From Vibrio metoecus (GTDB lineage: Bacteria; Pseudomonadota; Gammaproteobacteria; Enterobacterales; Vibrionaceae), in contig NZ_JJMN01000046.1 of NCBI RefSeq assembly GCF_000696385.1, forward strand, positions 310,001-374,000: 64,000 nucleotides of DNA, read 5' to 3'. The notes below the pieces were generated by a model. The model did not search any database, had not been told where the DNA came from, and worked only from the letters and a program-made list of their open reading frames with translations. Below, one piece after another: positions 27,569 through 37,049 of this stretch (positions are counted from its first letter, which is position 1; each line of letters starts with the position of its first letter). A program made the position numbers and the translations under genes.

Positions 27569-27596
27569 ACCGTCAGGCTGAAATACTCCTGACGGT
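27569..27596 (+). terminator. Hairpin after deoD
   Basis: ACCGTCAGG (27569-27577) pairs with CCTGACGGT (27588-27596). No T-tract follows, so termination may be partial and the next gene may be co-transcribed. Confidence 0.5.
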
Positions 27597-27620
27597 CAGA
27601 AATACCCCGAGGGGGAGATC

Positions 27621-29090
27621 GTGCCTAACGACCAACTACCACCGGACGCAGAAGGTTTACAACTCAACTTTTGTAAAACATTGGCGTGTGACAACTTTGG
27701 ATTGAGTGAGGCAAAGCATTACGTTTTGCAGCGCGTAAACCCGAAACGGCCAGCGATGGTTTGTCGTGAATGTGGAGCTTTCCCCCCCTTACTTAATAAT
27801 CACGAAGTGGTGAATGAACTACACCGCTTGCGTCAACTGCACAGCGAAGGGCTACCCGCTTGCCATAATCCGGCTTGCGTCAATGCCAGTTTATCCGTAC
27901 ATACTCATAAGCAGTTGTATCATGCCTTCGGTTATAGCGGCGATCGCCAACGTTATCGTTGTAAAGCCTGTCACGCGACGTTTGTGGATAAATGGTCAGG
28001 CGCCAATCATAAACTCAACTTCCAAGAATCTCTGCTCGGGTTACTGTTTACAGGTTATTCGGTACGCGAAATTTGCCGTAAGCTCTCAATTAATCCGAAA
28101 ACGTTTTACGATCACCTTGACCATATCGCGAGCCGCTGTCGGCGTAAACTCGCCATGATTGATGCCCGCTGGGTCAATCACGCCAAAACTTACCAATTCG
28201 CATCTCACTATCAACCGTTACAAGCACACAGCGGCAACGGAGTATTTTGGGTAGCGACTGGGGATGCCAAAACGGGCTATATCCTGTGCCAGCATCTCAA
28301 CTACTCTGCCAATGAAGATCCAACCGGCAGCGTGGATCACGATCCCTACCAAACCCCCGCTCGCTTTGTACCCCGTGAGTATTTGGTTGAAGCACAAGCT
28401 TTCACTCACAAAGAGAGCGCAGCACTGCGTGAACGTATCGATAACCGCTATCAACTGATTTTGGCACGAGGCAATGTGGAAGACCCATTAGGTAATATGG
28501 CTCAATTCCACTACCCATCGAAAGGCGCGGTGATCCGTCCCCCCTACACCTCTTATGCCCATTATTTACATGTGTTGGATATGTGTGATCCTGAAAAACG
28601 GGTTTCGATTTTCATGCCGCAAGATCCTCTACTACGTTCGGCAGCATTGAGCGTCAGCCTATCGCGGATTCAACGTCAAAATGTTGACCTAATGTACGTA
28701 GAAGAAGACCAAGATTGGCAAGCACCAACCTCATTCGACAAGACCGATATCGTGCATATGGGGTGGTGGCGAGATCGCTGGGCCATCGCCCACTCTGGTA
28801 GTAAAGCTAAAGGGGTCTGCTACCTAGCGGGCAACAACCCTGACCCACAGCACTGGTTACAGCACGCTTCTACTCGACAAATCGAATACTATCAAAACCG
28901 GTTCCAGTTACTGTTTGAATCGTTTGTTAATGAACCTCGTCGCAAACTACGTCCGGGAGGGATCCAACCCTTATTGGATATTTTCCGTGCATGGCATAAT
29001 TTATGCTATCAAGATAAACACGGATTCACGGCAGCACAAAACTTAGGTTTATCGCAGCACCCTCTAACATTAAAGGAACTTTTGTCCTAA
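27621..29090 (+). CDS. Single-copy transposase-like zinc-ribbon/HTH protein
   Basis: A 489-residue protein resembling a transposase but with no terminal repeats nearby. Residues 40-125 carry zinc-ribbon cysteine pairs (CRECG; CHNPAC; CKAC), residues 145-180 a helix-turn-helix (GYSVREICRKLSINPKTFYDH) of the kind seen before InsA/IS1-like catalytic domains, and residues 195 onward a region with RNase H-like strands (FWVATGDAKTGYILCQ). I cannot place a convincing DDE triad. The GTG start has GGGGGAG upstream. Flanks are ordinary genes and no second copy lies in the window, so a domesticated DNA-binding protein is more likely than an active element. Confidence 0.6.
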   Translation: MPNDQLPPDAEGLQLNFCKTLACDNFGLSEAKHYVLQRVNPKRPAMVCRECGAFPPLLNNHEVVNELHRLRQLHSEGLPACHNPACVNASLSVHTHKQLYHAFGYSGDRQRYRCKACHATFVDKWSGANHKLNFQESLLGLLFTGYSVREICRKLSINPKTFYDHLDHIASRCRRKLAMIDARWVNHAKTYQFASHYQPLQAHSGNGVFWVATGDAKTGYILCQHLNYSANEDPTGSVDHDPYQTPARFVPREYLVEAQAFTHKESAALRERIDNRYQLILARGNVEDPLGNMAQFHYPSKGAVIRPPYTSYAHYLHVLDMCDPEKRVSIFMPQDPLLRSAALSVSLSRIQRQNVDLMYVEEDQDWQAPTSFDKTDIVHMGWWRDRWAIAHSGSKAKGVCYLAGNNPDPQHWLQHASTRQIEYYQNRFQLLFESFVNEPRRKLRPGGIQPLLDIFRAWHNLCYQDKHGFTAAQNLGLSQHPLTLKELLS

Positions 29091-29165
29091 ATTGCTTAGA
29101 AGAACAGAGTGTGAGATAGCACCAATTATTGTCGAATGACTTGATAAAAGTGTCCGTTTTTTCAC

Positions 29166-30734
29166 ATGAATTCGTGTTTAATGACGCCTTGTCCTTATAA
29201 TGGGCAAGTCATGACGAGCATTAAATCGCCCAAGGACGACTGTATTTTGGACAAAAGCCAATATCTTCTTGAAATGGAAATCGAACAGCTCAGATCCCGT
29301 ATTGAATCTGAGCCTGATAAGGTATTCATCCAAGCAGAACAGTGTTTAGTTCGTGCCCGGCAAATTCACTTTACCTCAGCCATTATTGAGTCACTGATCA
29401 TCATGTCCCGCTGCCTCTGGTGCAAAATGGACTACCGCTCAGGCCTCAAATACATCAAAGAAGCGAATCAGAACCAGAGTAACCTCGATACAGATCATTT
29501 TCTGCCTGAAATTCTGCATATTCATGCCTTACATTACTGGGGACAAGCCAAGTATTACACCGCACAGCAGTTTTGGATTAACGCATTAGAACAATCCGCA
29601 TTGGTGGATGAACCAGAAACCGAAATTGAGTGCTTGATCGGCCTTGGTAATATTTGGCGTATCACAGGAGAGTATAAACTCGCCTGCTCCACTCATGAGC
29701 TAGCCGTAAAAGTGGCTAACAATACGCGCATTGGTTGGCTTGAAGGTAAAGCACGCATTTTATGGGCATGGGATCTCTACCATCTCAATCAATATGTCGA
29801 TATGTTGACTGTGCTTGATGGGGCAGAAGAAGTGCTACAAAGTAACAGCAATGTGACTTGGCAAGCCGAAGTATGGGACTTCCGTGGTTTAGCTTTGCTT
29901 GGGCTAGAGCGAATAGAAGATGCCGAAGAAGCCACCCGCAAAGCCCATGAGCTGGCTGTGGCGAATAATCTCACTTGGATGAAAGCTCACTCATTCATCA
30001 GCCGTGCACGCCTAGAGCTACTGCGCAAAAATTTTGCGGTGGCCGCAGAGCTTTTAAGCAACGCAGAAAAGGCTGCCACGTCTTTTGATAATGGTGAACT
30101 CTTATCGCAAATCTGCTACCAGCAATCACGCGTGGCAGAAGAAAATGGTGATGCGCAGGCCGCGTTAATCGCCTTCAAAAAATACCGCCGCTATACCGTT
30201 ATGATGCTGCGTGAACAAACCATGCGCGTGGGGATGGACAAAGCTCGTTCCTCAAAGCGCCAACTCGAACAACGTGCACGTAAGTTGATTAATCGTATTC
30301 GTGGCCAACACGAGTTTGATCCTGAAAAACATCTTTCCAATGTGGTCTCTGAAACCTATTGGTGGGAACAGTTGGTGCTGTTCAAAACCGAGCTGAAAAA
30401 ATCGAACCACGCTGTTGTGGTGATCCAACACCCTAGCGCCAAATACATTGATGTGTGTACCGAAGTCATCCACTCTCTGTGCGCACCGCAAGATTTACTA
30501 TCACGGCTCAGCAGTGACCGCCTCGGTTTGCTGTTGGCAGAAAAGGGCGAAGCCGCCTTAGAAATATTCCAAGTTATGGCCAAAATGATTGAGATTTACC
30601 CGTGGCACCGTAAAGGATTAGATGGCCCACTCCCCAAAATCACTCTCCAAGATATTCTGTCTTTCCCGTTTACGTTGGAACAGTTGATTGATAGCCAAGC
30701 ACAGGAAGCATCGTATGGAAACCCTGCTCAGTAA
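29166..30734 (+). CDS. TPR protein with a degenerate GGDEF-like C-terminus
   Basis: A 522-residue cytoplasmic protein. Residues 35-370 are helical repeats of TPR type (for example LHALHYWGQAKYYTAQQFW and AQAALIAFKKYRRYTVMML), ending in a coiled coil. Residues 385-515 keep the layout of a GGDEF domain, but where the active site should be the sequence is LSRLSSDRLGLLL, so both glycines and the metal-binding acids are lost. It therefore cannot make c-di-GMP by the usual chemistry. It overlaps the following TPR-GGDEF gene by 20 bases; the two are similar in build and probably work together. The start is uncertain (ATG at 29166 or 29211). Confidence 0.65.
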   Translation: MNSCLMTPCPYNGQVMTSIKSPKDDCILDKSQYLLEMEIEQLRSRIESEPDKVFIQAEQCLVRARQIHFTSAIIESLIIMSRCLWCKMDYRSGLKYIKEANQNQSNLDTDHFLPEILHIHALHYWGQAKYYTAQQFWINALEQSALVDEPETEIECLIGLGNIWRITGEYKLACSTHELAVKVANNTRIGWLEGKARILWAWDLYHLNQYVDMLTVLDGAEEVLQSNSNVTWQAEVWDFRGLALLGLERIEDAEEATRKAHELAVANNLTWMKAHSFISRARLELLRKNFAVAAELLSNAEKAATSFDNGELLSQICYQQSRVAEENGDAQAALIAFKKYRRYTVMMLREQTMRVGMDKARSSKRQLEQRARKLINRIRGQHEFDPEKHLSNVVSETYWWEQLVLFKTELKKSNHAVVVIQHPSAKYIDVCTEVIHSLCAPQDLLSRLSSDRLGLLLAEKGEAALEIFQVMAKMIEIYPWHRKGLDGPLPKITLQDILSFPFTLEQLIDSQAQEASYGNPAQ

Positions 30735-32298
30735 GGTTAAAGAAGCGGGGCTAGACGCGGCCGCCGTCGCTGGAGAAGAGGCGATCATCTTCTGGAACCA
30801 TGTCAGACAGCATGTGGCGACGACCGCTCAAGAGCGCGCGCAAAGTTATATCATCAGCGCTGAGTACCGCCGAGAAATGAAACAATGGCAAACCAGCATT
30901 GAAGAGCTGCGAGCGGCACTGTCACTCTTAGAGCTACCCGCGGATCTGGAGCTACTCCTTTCGGTTAAACACAGCCTAAGCGAGCGCTTGCTTGATCATG
31001 GCGATTATGTCGCTGCACTTTCCGAATACGTTGCGATCTCCAATATTGCCGTTGAGCATGGCATGATTGATGACTATGTGTTGGCCGTTCTTGGTATGGG
31101 CAACTTATGTGATGCCTATGGTGACCATAACCGAGCATTACGCTACTACCAGAAAATTGACAGCATAGATCATGCGATCTCCAGTCGCGCACTGCGTCTG
31201 CGCTACAAGCTGTATATGTTAGCCTGTTACATCAGCCTTGGACGTTATACTGCCGCGAATGACCTGATCAAAGAGTGTGAAGAACTCAGCATTCTGGTGA
31301 GTGACAAACAGCTGACGGGGCAAATTATGCTCTATCAAGCTCGGCTTTACCTACAACAAGGCAAAGTGCAAAAAGCGATGATGACGTTAGCCAATGCGCA
31401 GTACTCTTCATCCCTCACCCCATCAGACTGGCTCTCAAGCATGCTGCGTATTGAGCTCGCACATTGTTTATCTAAAGCCGGTAAAGCGCACCTTGCGACT
31501 TTGCTGCTTAGTAGCACCGAAAAGCGGTTAAAGAACATCCAATCCCCCTTTTTGGAAAAGTGCCTCTATGAAGCTTTCAGCGACGTTTGTGAGTTAGAAG
31601 GCCTCTTCAAAACCGCCCTGCAGTATGAAAAGAAAGTGTTTCGTATTGAAAGCGACTTAATGAAGCGGATCCCAATCAGTGAATTAGGTGCAATCCAACT
31701 ACGTCGCCTGTCGCGTTTTGAGTTACAACTCAAGCTGATCCTCTCCGAGCTAGAGAATAGAGAGCTTAAAGAAACCACGGAAAACCAGAAAAATACCGTA
31801 TTGCAGTTACAACAAGATGTGTTCACCGATCCACTAACCAAACTGCATAACCGTCGGTGGTTAGATGTGAAGCTCAAAGATTTACTCCTTCACGAAACGT
31901 CGTTTGCTTTCTTAGTGGTGGATATTGATCACTTTAAATCAATCAATGATGAACTCAGCCACTTAGTCGGTGACAAAGCGATTGTGAATGTCTCTAGTGA
32001 GCTCGCGACTTATTTTAAAATTTTCGCGGCGCTTCCCTGTGTGCGATTTGGTGGCGAAGAATTTCTGGTGATCTTAGAAAACGTGACCAGTGAAATGGCA
32101 CAAATGCACGCCGAGAACTATCGTCAGCGCATTTTTGATTTCCCATGGCAAGAGGTTTTAGGTGAACGTGGCTTAACGGTCAGTATCGGTATCACCCTAC
32201 ATCGCGAGGGTGAAAATACGCAACGTACTTTTTATCGGGCTGATAAAGCGCTATACCGCGCGAAAGCAAATGGTCGCAACCAAGTGTGTTTGGAGTAA
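30715..32298 (+). CDS. Cytoplasmic TPR-GGDEF diguanylate cyclase
   Basis: A 527-residue protein with no membrane helix. TPR-like repeats over residues 40-330 (HNRALRYYQKIDSIDHAI, GLFKTALQYEKKVFRIES), a connecting coiled coil, then a GGDEF domain: FTDPLTKLHNRRWLD near 372, VVDIDHFKSINDELSH near 402 and an intact RFGGEEFLVIL near 450, ending ADKALYRAKANGRNQV. No RxxD inhibitory site precedes the GGEEF. The ATG at 30715 follows AGGAAG and lies inside the upstream gene, pointing to coupled translation. The input is probably a protein partner bound by the TPRs (inference). Confidence 0.85.
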   Translation: METLLSKVKEAGLDAAAVAGEEAIIFWNHVRQHVATTAQERAQSYIISAEYRREMKQWQTSIEELRAALSLLELPADLELLLSVKHSLSERLLDHGDYVAALSEYVAISNIAVEHGMIDDYVLAVLGMGNLCDAYGDHNRALRYYQKIDSIDHAISSRALRLRYKLYMLACYISLGRYTAANDLIKECEELSILVSDKQLTGQIMLYQARLYLQQGKVQKAMMTLANAQYSSSLTPSDWLSSMLRIELAHCLSKAGKAHLATLLLSSTEKRLKNIQSPFLEKCLYEAFSDVCELEGLFKTALQYEKKVFRIESDLMKRIPISELGAIQLRRLSRFELQLKLILSELENRELKETTENQKNTVLQLQQDVFTDPLTKLHNRRWLDVKLKDLLLHETSFAFLVVDIDHFKSINDELSHLVGDKAIVNVSSELATYFKIFAALPCVRFGGEEFLVILENVTSEMAQMHAENYRQRIFDFPWQEVLGERGLTVSIGITLHREGENTQRTFYRADKALYRAKANGRNQVCLE

Positions 32299-32311
32299 GC
32301 CGATATATCAA

Positions 32312-32337
32312 AAAAGCCGCTCATTTGAGCGGCTTTT
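32312..32337. terminator. Bidirectional terminator between the TPR-GGDEF and tricorn-like genes
   Basis: Perfect 12-bp arms AAAAGCCGCTCA and TGAGCGGCTTTT around TT, between convergent stops at 32298 and 32355. Confidence 0.93.
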
Positions 32338-32354
32338 CACTTTCAAAACTCCGT

Positions 32355-35300
32355 TTACTGCGAATCGATTTCGATGAGTAACGCTTCAACTGCAGCGGAG
32401 AGCTGGCGGTCTTCTCCCGCGACAATCGATTCTGGGTCGTTATACACCAAAATATCTGGCACGATCTCTTGGTTTTCAAACCAACGCCCTTGATCATCTT
32501 TCAGGCCCAACTGTGGCACTCCATAAATTAAACCCGGCTCTTGTTGCTGCTCCCAAATCACAGCAGTTCCCGTACCGGGAACACGTTCGCCAACGAGTTT
32601 ACCTAGCCCCTCTCGTTGGTAGAAATAAGGCACAATAGAGCCATCGGAGTAGCTATCAGCATTCGCCAGCATAATGCTCGGTTTTGCCCAACGACGCTCA
32701 GGGAATGAAGAAACGACATACCCATCTCGTGTCTGAAGTGATGAATGCCGAGTTCCGGAAAGAATTTCCATAATTTGATCATGTAGCCAACCGCCTGCGT
32801 TAAAGCGTACATCAACCACTAAGCCTAATTTATCTCTTTCTCGTCCAAACATATCGTTCTGCATTCGTTCAAAACTGGCTGCATCCATCGCGGCCAGATG
32901 CACATAACCTAAACGTCCACCGGAAAGTTTTTCCACTAAAGCGCGTCGCTGTTCAACCCATTGTTGGTAGAGTAATTCGCTTTCTTCATCAAGCCCAATC
33001 GGAACTAGGGTGAAGTTTTGGGCTTTCTCCTCACCGGGAGCCAGCACGCTCAGCCGAGTTAACTTGCCTTGGGTAAAATTGAGAAAACGGTGTATGTCTT
33101 GCTGATCAGAAATCTCTTTACCGTTAACCGAGTAAATAATCGCTCCCGCTTTGATGGGGGATTGATAGGTATCGGCAGGGCTACCCAGTAATACGCTTTT
33201 CACTCGGATCCCTTTGCCCCGGTAGCGATCATCATAATAAAGCCCAAGCGAAGCAGGCTCTTCCCAGCTTGGGTTGCTGGCAGCAAAGGAAGCCCCTGTA
33301 TGTGAAACGTTCAACTCACCAACCATCTCACTCAATAACTCAGCAAAATCGGAGTAAGTTCGAATACTTGGGAGATGTTTACGATACTGTTCACCATAGC
33401 CAGCCCAATCCACACCATTCATTTGGGGGTCATAAAATTTGCTTTGTGTTAACCGCCAAGCATGTTCGAACAGGTAAGCCACTTCCGCACGAAAATCAAA
33501 ATAAGCATTCGCTTCATAACGTACAAACTCTGTCTCTCGGGTCACCACATTGAGATTTTCGATCCCGTGTTCACCAATAATGAGTAGGCTTTCGTCATCC
33601 GCCGCCATCGCCAACAACATGGCATCTTCACTAAAACGACTGAACAGCGTCATCATTTCACCACTGCCCAAATCAATCTGCGAAATTTGTACAGAATCGC
33701 CGACACGGTGAGCAATGATCAAATGGTGGTTATCTCGGGTTAAGTGTTTAAAAATGATATCCAGTGATGTCGGCGTCATGCGCATGGTGCGTAATTTCAG
33801 CCCTTGGCTTTCAACCATAGTCGCAGTGATGGGGACTGATTCACGATCATTGAGCTCATGATCGGCAGCCTGTTCGTCATCAAGCCATTGCTGCTCAGCG
33901 GTCTTACCAAAATTAAATTTGGCTTGGCGATTGAGCGCCACACCGTACACATCAAACTGTACAGGCAGGTCATCAATATCACGTAATCCTTTGGCATCCG
34001 TTAACCAATAGACCCATTGCCCATCCACACTAAATTGCGGAGCCGACTCAGAAAATCCGCTATTACTCAGGTTGATAGGGGCTTCACTGCCATCAAATTT
34101 CAATAGCTGCACATCGCTATTAAAAGCCGCGCGATCTCGCGTCACGAGATATTGGCTGTCAGGAGACCACTGGTAATCAAGATCTGAATCGATATAGGAA
34201 TACAACGTTTGTGCATCTAACAGGGTATACGTTTTATCTTGCTCAATATCATACACTTTGAGCGTATTGCTATTTTCACGGTAGGCAATTCGCTTTCTAT
34301 CAGGAGAGTAAAGAGGCTGTGTCAGGTCTTCTGTCGCAGTCAACACGGGTTCTTCCACAATATCGAGCGATGTGGAGAAGCTTTTTCCGCCATCATTCAC
34401 GTAGCTTTGGTAAATATCCCAACTCCCACCGCGCTCTGAGGCATAAATCAATCGATAACCATCGCTCGAAAATGTAATGTTGCGTTCTGCCTCTGGGGTA
34501 TCAGTGATCCGCTTGGTTAACCCTGAGAGTAAGGAGACCACATAAACATCTCCCCGTGCGATAATCGCCACCTCTGGAGAGCTGGGTGATACCACCATTT
34601 CGGTCGTTTCATGGTTAAAATTCACCGAATGACGACCATCCGGCATTGCGCTACGGCGTATCGATACGGCAACTTTTTGAGGTTGTTTCGCTCCAGCTTG
34701 GAGTCGCCAGATCTCACCATCAAAACCGTATACCAAGTCGCCTTGTAAACTGGCACTCAAAAACCTTACAGGGAGCTTCTCATGTGCGGTGATGGCGACG
34801 GGCTCGGAAACCATCAAAATCGCTGTTGCCATACGTTAAAGCTGCCGCCCCGCTCCGAAAGATAGTACATCGATGAACCATCGGCGCCCCAAACTGGGTT
34901 ACGGTCTTCACCTCGGAAGGAAGTCAGTTGAACATGTTGCCCGGTTTGGGGCGACCATCGCCAGATGTCCCGTGTTGCATCTGATATTGCACCTTTGCGC
35001 CACGGCTGTTCATCTGAGGGTTGATTGGTATAGAGAATATCTCTTTGTGTCGGTGAGACTGCGAGATCGCACACTGCAATCGGCAGAACCATTCGTTCAC
35101 GCCCGCCCGTCACGGGGATGGAATAAAGCTGAGCGGTGAAACTCCCCTGTTTGACATTGGCATCGGCTTTATCATCTCCCAATCGGCGTGATGCAAAATA
35201 GAGTTGTGTTCCATCGGCAGAAAAGGCGTAGGGAGTATCTTTAGCCCCATGATAAGTCAAACGACGGCTTTCACCGCCTTGCACTGCAAGAATAAATACA

Positions 35301-35614
35301 TCGCCTTCACCATAACGGTTCGCAGAAAAGGCCAAAGATTGGCTGTCAGGAGACCACACCGGCATCTCACTGTATACGCCACTTTCAGTTAAGGCGATAG
35401 CCTCTCCTCCTTGTGCCGGCACCAACCAGATTTGCCCAGCATAAGTAAACGCAATCTGCTGCCCATTCGGTGAAAGCGCAATATCTCTTAACCACGTGGG
35501 ATGGGAATAAGACGGTTCTAGCTGCTGATTTGCACTTGCAATGCCCACCATTTGGGCATTCATAAACAGAGCCAACAGCAACGCAGAACGCAAAGTGAAA
35601 CGGGGCAAGGGCAT
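32355..35614 (-). CDS. Exported tricorn-like protease (frameshifted)
   Basis: A periplasmic tail-specific-type protease of about 1085 residues. Signal peptide (MPLPRFTLRSALLLALFMNAQ); WD40/PD40 beta-propeller repeats through residue 640 (WSPDSQSLAFSANR, YSPDRKRIAYR); then a PDZ-like segment (IKAGAIIYSVNGKEI near 830) and an S41 peptidase core with DVRFNAGGWL and the likely nucleophile in ADSYSDGSIVPYF near 980, the tricorn arrangement. The frame breaks at 34815-34832: TTTT and GGTTTCC each seem to hold one extra T, and removing both reads QQRFDGSEPVAITAHEK. Archaeal tricorn is cytosolic; this bacterial version is exported. Substrates are unknown. Confidence 0.83.
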
Positions 35615-35756
35615 CGTTTTTCCTTATCAGTAGATTGGCATACATCATTTTTTAAAATGAAACGTTACCCTAACTCGATAAGAACGTCTAAATCATTTCA
35701 TCTGATAAAGACGATTGCCCCACCCTCATAACCTATATTGGCGAGAAATGAGCGAT

Positions 35757-36044
35757 TTACACCGCGCGATGACGTAAGTGTTGCCACTCAGGATGGCGTT
35801 CAAGGTAGTGCACAACATAACTGCATACCGGTACCACCGTGAACCCTGCACGTTCAATTTCAGGTAATACACTTTCCATCATCACTTTTCCGTACCCTTT
35901 GCCTTGTAACTCGTCAGGCACTCTAGTCGAAGTAATATGCAGCACGTTATCTTGTTGCTGATATTTCACTACGGCTTGATAGTCGCCTTCCAGTGTCACT
36001 CGATAGCAGTTATTTGCAGCATCATGTTGCACAATATGGGTCAT
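35757..36044 (-). CDS. Small GNAT-fold N-acetyltransferase (YjdJ-like)
   Basis: A 95-residue minimal acetyltransferase fold: beta strands, then the acetyl-CoA pyrophosphate loop VPDELQGKGYGKVMM near residue 43 (Q/RxxGxG/A), and CSYVVHYLERHPEW at the end, the ending typical of the YjdJ/GNAT_2 group. The substrate is unknown. Its promoter region is shared with the divergent PilZ gene. Confidence 0.85.
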   Translation of the reverse strand: MTHIVQHDAANNCYRVTLEGDYQAVVKYQQQDNVLHITSTRVPDELQGKGYGKVMMESVLPEIERAGFTVVPVCSYVVHYLERHPEWQHLRHRAV

Positions 36045-36174
36045 ACTGAATCCTTTTCTGATAGATAGATCAAATTTGTTGGAGACTCTCTGAATTGAAT
36101 CTACACTTATCTCACCATAGAATTCAATGGACTGAACGACATGTATAAGTCGTATCGCAACACGGAGAGGTTAA

Positions 36175-36933
36175 ATGAATTCACGGCCCGCTGAAAAAAT
36201 TGATGATAATAATGGGCAACTGCAGACTCAACGAAGCAAGACCGTTTCGACGATAAACAGCACGGATGCGCTGGCGATGGTCGAACACGGCAGTGAACTG
36301 ACTTTAAGTATTACCACCCCAGTGGGAACAAAATTTGTCTGCCGGACCCCGTTTATTGGGACTCATACCGACAAATTTTTGCTCGTTGAAATGCCCAAAA
36401 TTTCTGCTGACGATTTGCAATTCTTCTTTCAAGAAGGGTTCTGGATGAACATTCGCGCCATCTCACCAAGAGGAGAAGGCGCACTGATTCATTTCCGTAG
36501 TCAATTGATGCACATCTTGCAAGAGCCCGTTCCACTCGCCTTTTTATCGATCCCGAATACGATGCAAGTATCGCAATTGCGTAAAGAGCCAAGGTTTGAG
36601 CTGAATTTGGCAGGTAAGGTCGTGTTTGATGAACACCGTGGTGATTGTGAGCTGCGTGACTTATCCCGTAGTGGCTGTCGTTTCATTACGCCACCTTTAG
36701 GCAAAACTTACCAAGTCGGCGACCTTGTGGCTCTTGAGATATTTTCTGACTTACGGGGGACCCAAAGTTTCCCACCTTTGACTGGTAAAATTTGTAACTT
36801 ACAGCGTTCGCTACATCATGCGCGCTATGGGTTGGAATTTAATGAAGAAGGCAAAACTAACGCTAAAAACTTGCTCGCTCAATTGAAGTTTAATGGCACC
36901 AAATTAACACTCAATACAGACAAGAAAGCGTAA
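36175..36933 (+). CDS. plzD: PlzD, PilZ-domain c-di-GMP receptor
   Basis: A two-domain c-di-GMP receptor of 252 residues. The N-terminal half is a YcgR-like (PilZN) beta-barrel; the C-terminal PilZ domain carries the ligand motif RKEPRFELN near residue 137 (RxxxR) followed by DLSRSGCRF near 160 (D/NxSxxG). The family changes shape on binding c-di-GMP and in V. cholerae affects motility and virulence traits; I recognise this one from the solved V. cholerae structure. GAGAGGTTAA precedes the ATG. It could respond to the cyclases encoded at 5.1 and 30.7 kb, although c-di-GMP diffuses and linkage proves nothing. Confidence 0.92.
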   Translation: MNSRPAEKIDDNNGQLQTQRSKTVSTINSTDALAMVEHGSELTLSITTPVGTKFVCRTPFIGTHTDKFLLVEMPKISADDLQFFFQEGFWMNIRAISPRGEGALIHFRSQLMHILQEPVPLAFLSIPNTMQVSQLRKEPRFELNLAGKVVFDEHRGDCELRDLSRSGCRFITPPLGKTYQVGDLVALEIFSDLRGTQSFPPLTGKICNLQRSLHHARYGLEFNEEGKTNAKNLLAQLKFNGTKLTLNTDKKA

Positions 36934-36980
36934 CCCTTTGAAAGCACCACGGCGAATAGCGATGGTGAGATGACCATAAG

Positions 36981-37016
36981 AAAACCCCCAGTCGATCTAT
37001 AACGACTGGGGGTTTT
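36981..37016. terminator. Bidirectional terminator between plzD and gltS
   Basis: A 14-bp stem, AAAACCCCCAGTCG with CGACTGGGGGTTTT, between convergent genes. Confidence 0.94.
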
Positions 37017-37049
37017 TGTTAATGAAACAACGCGCGATCAATCAAGAGA

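Noticed and set aside
27621..29090. Active insertion sequence
   Set aside because: No terminal inverted repeats or target duplication seen at either flank; annotated as a transposase-like single gene instead.
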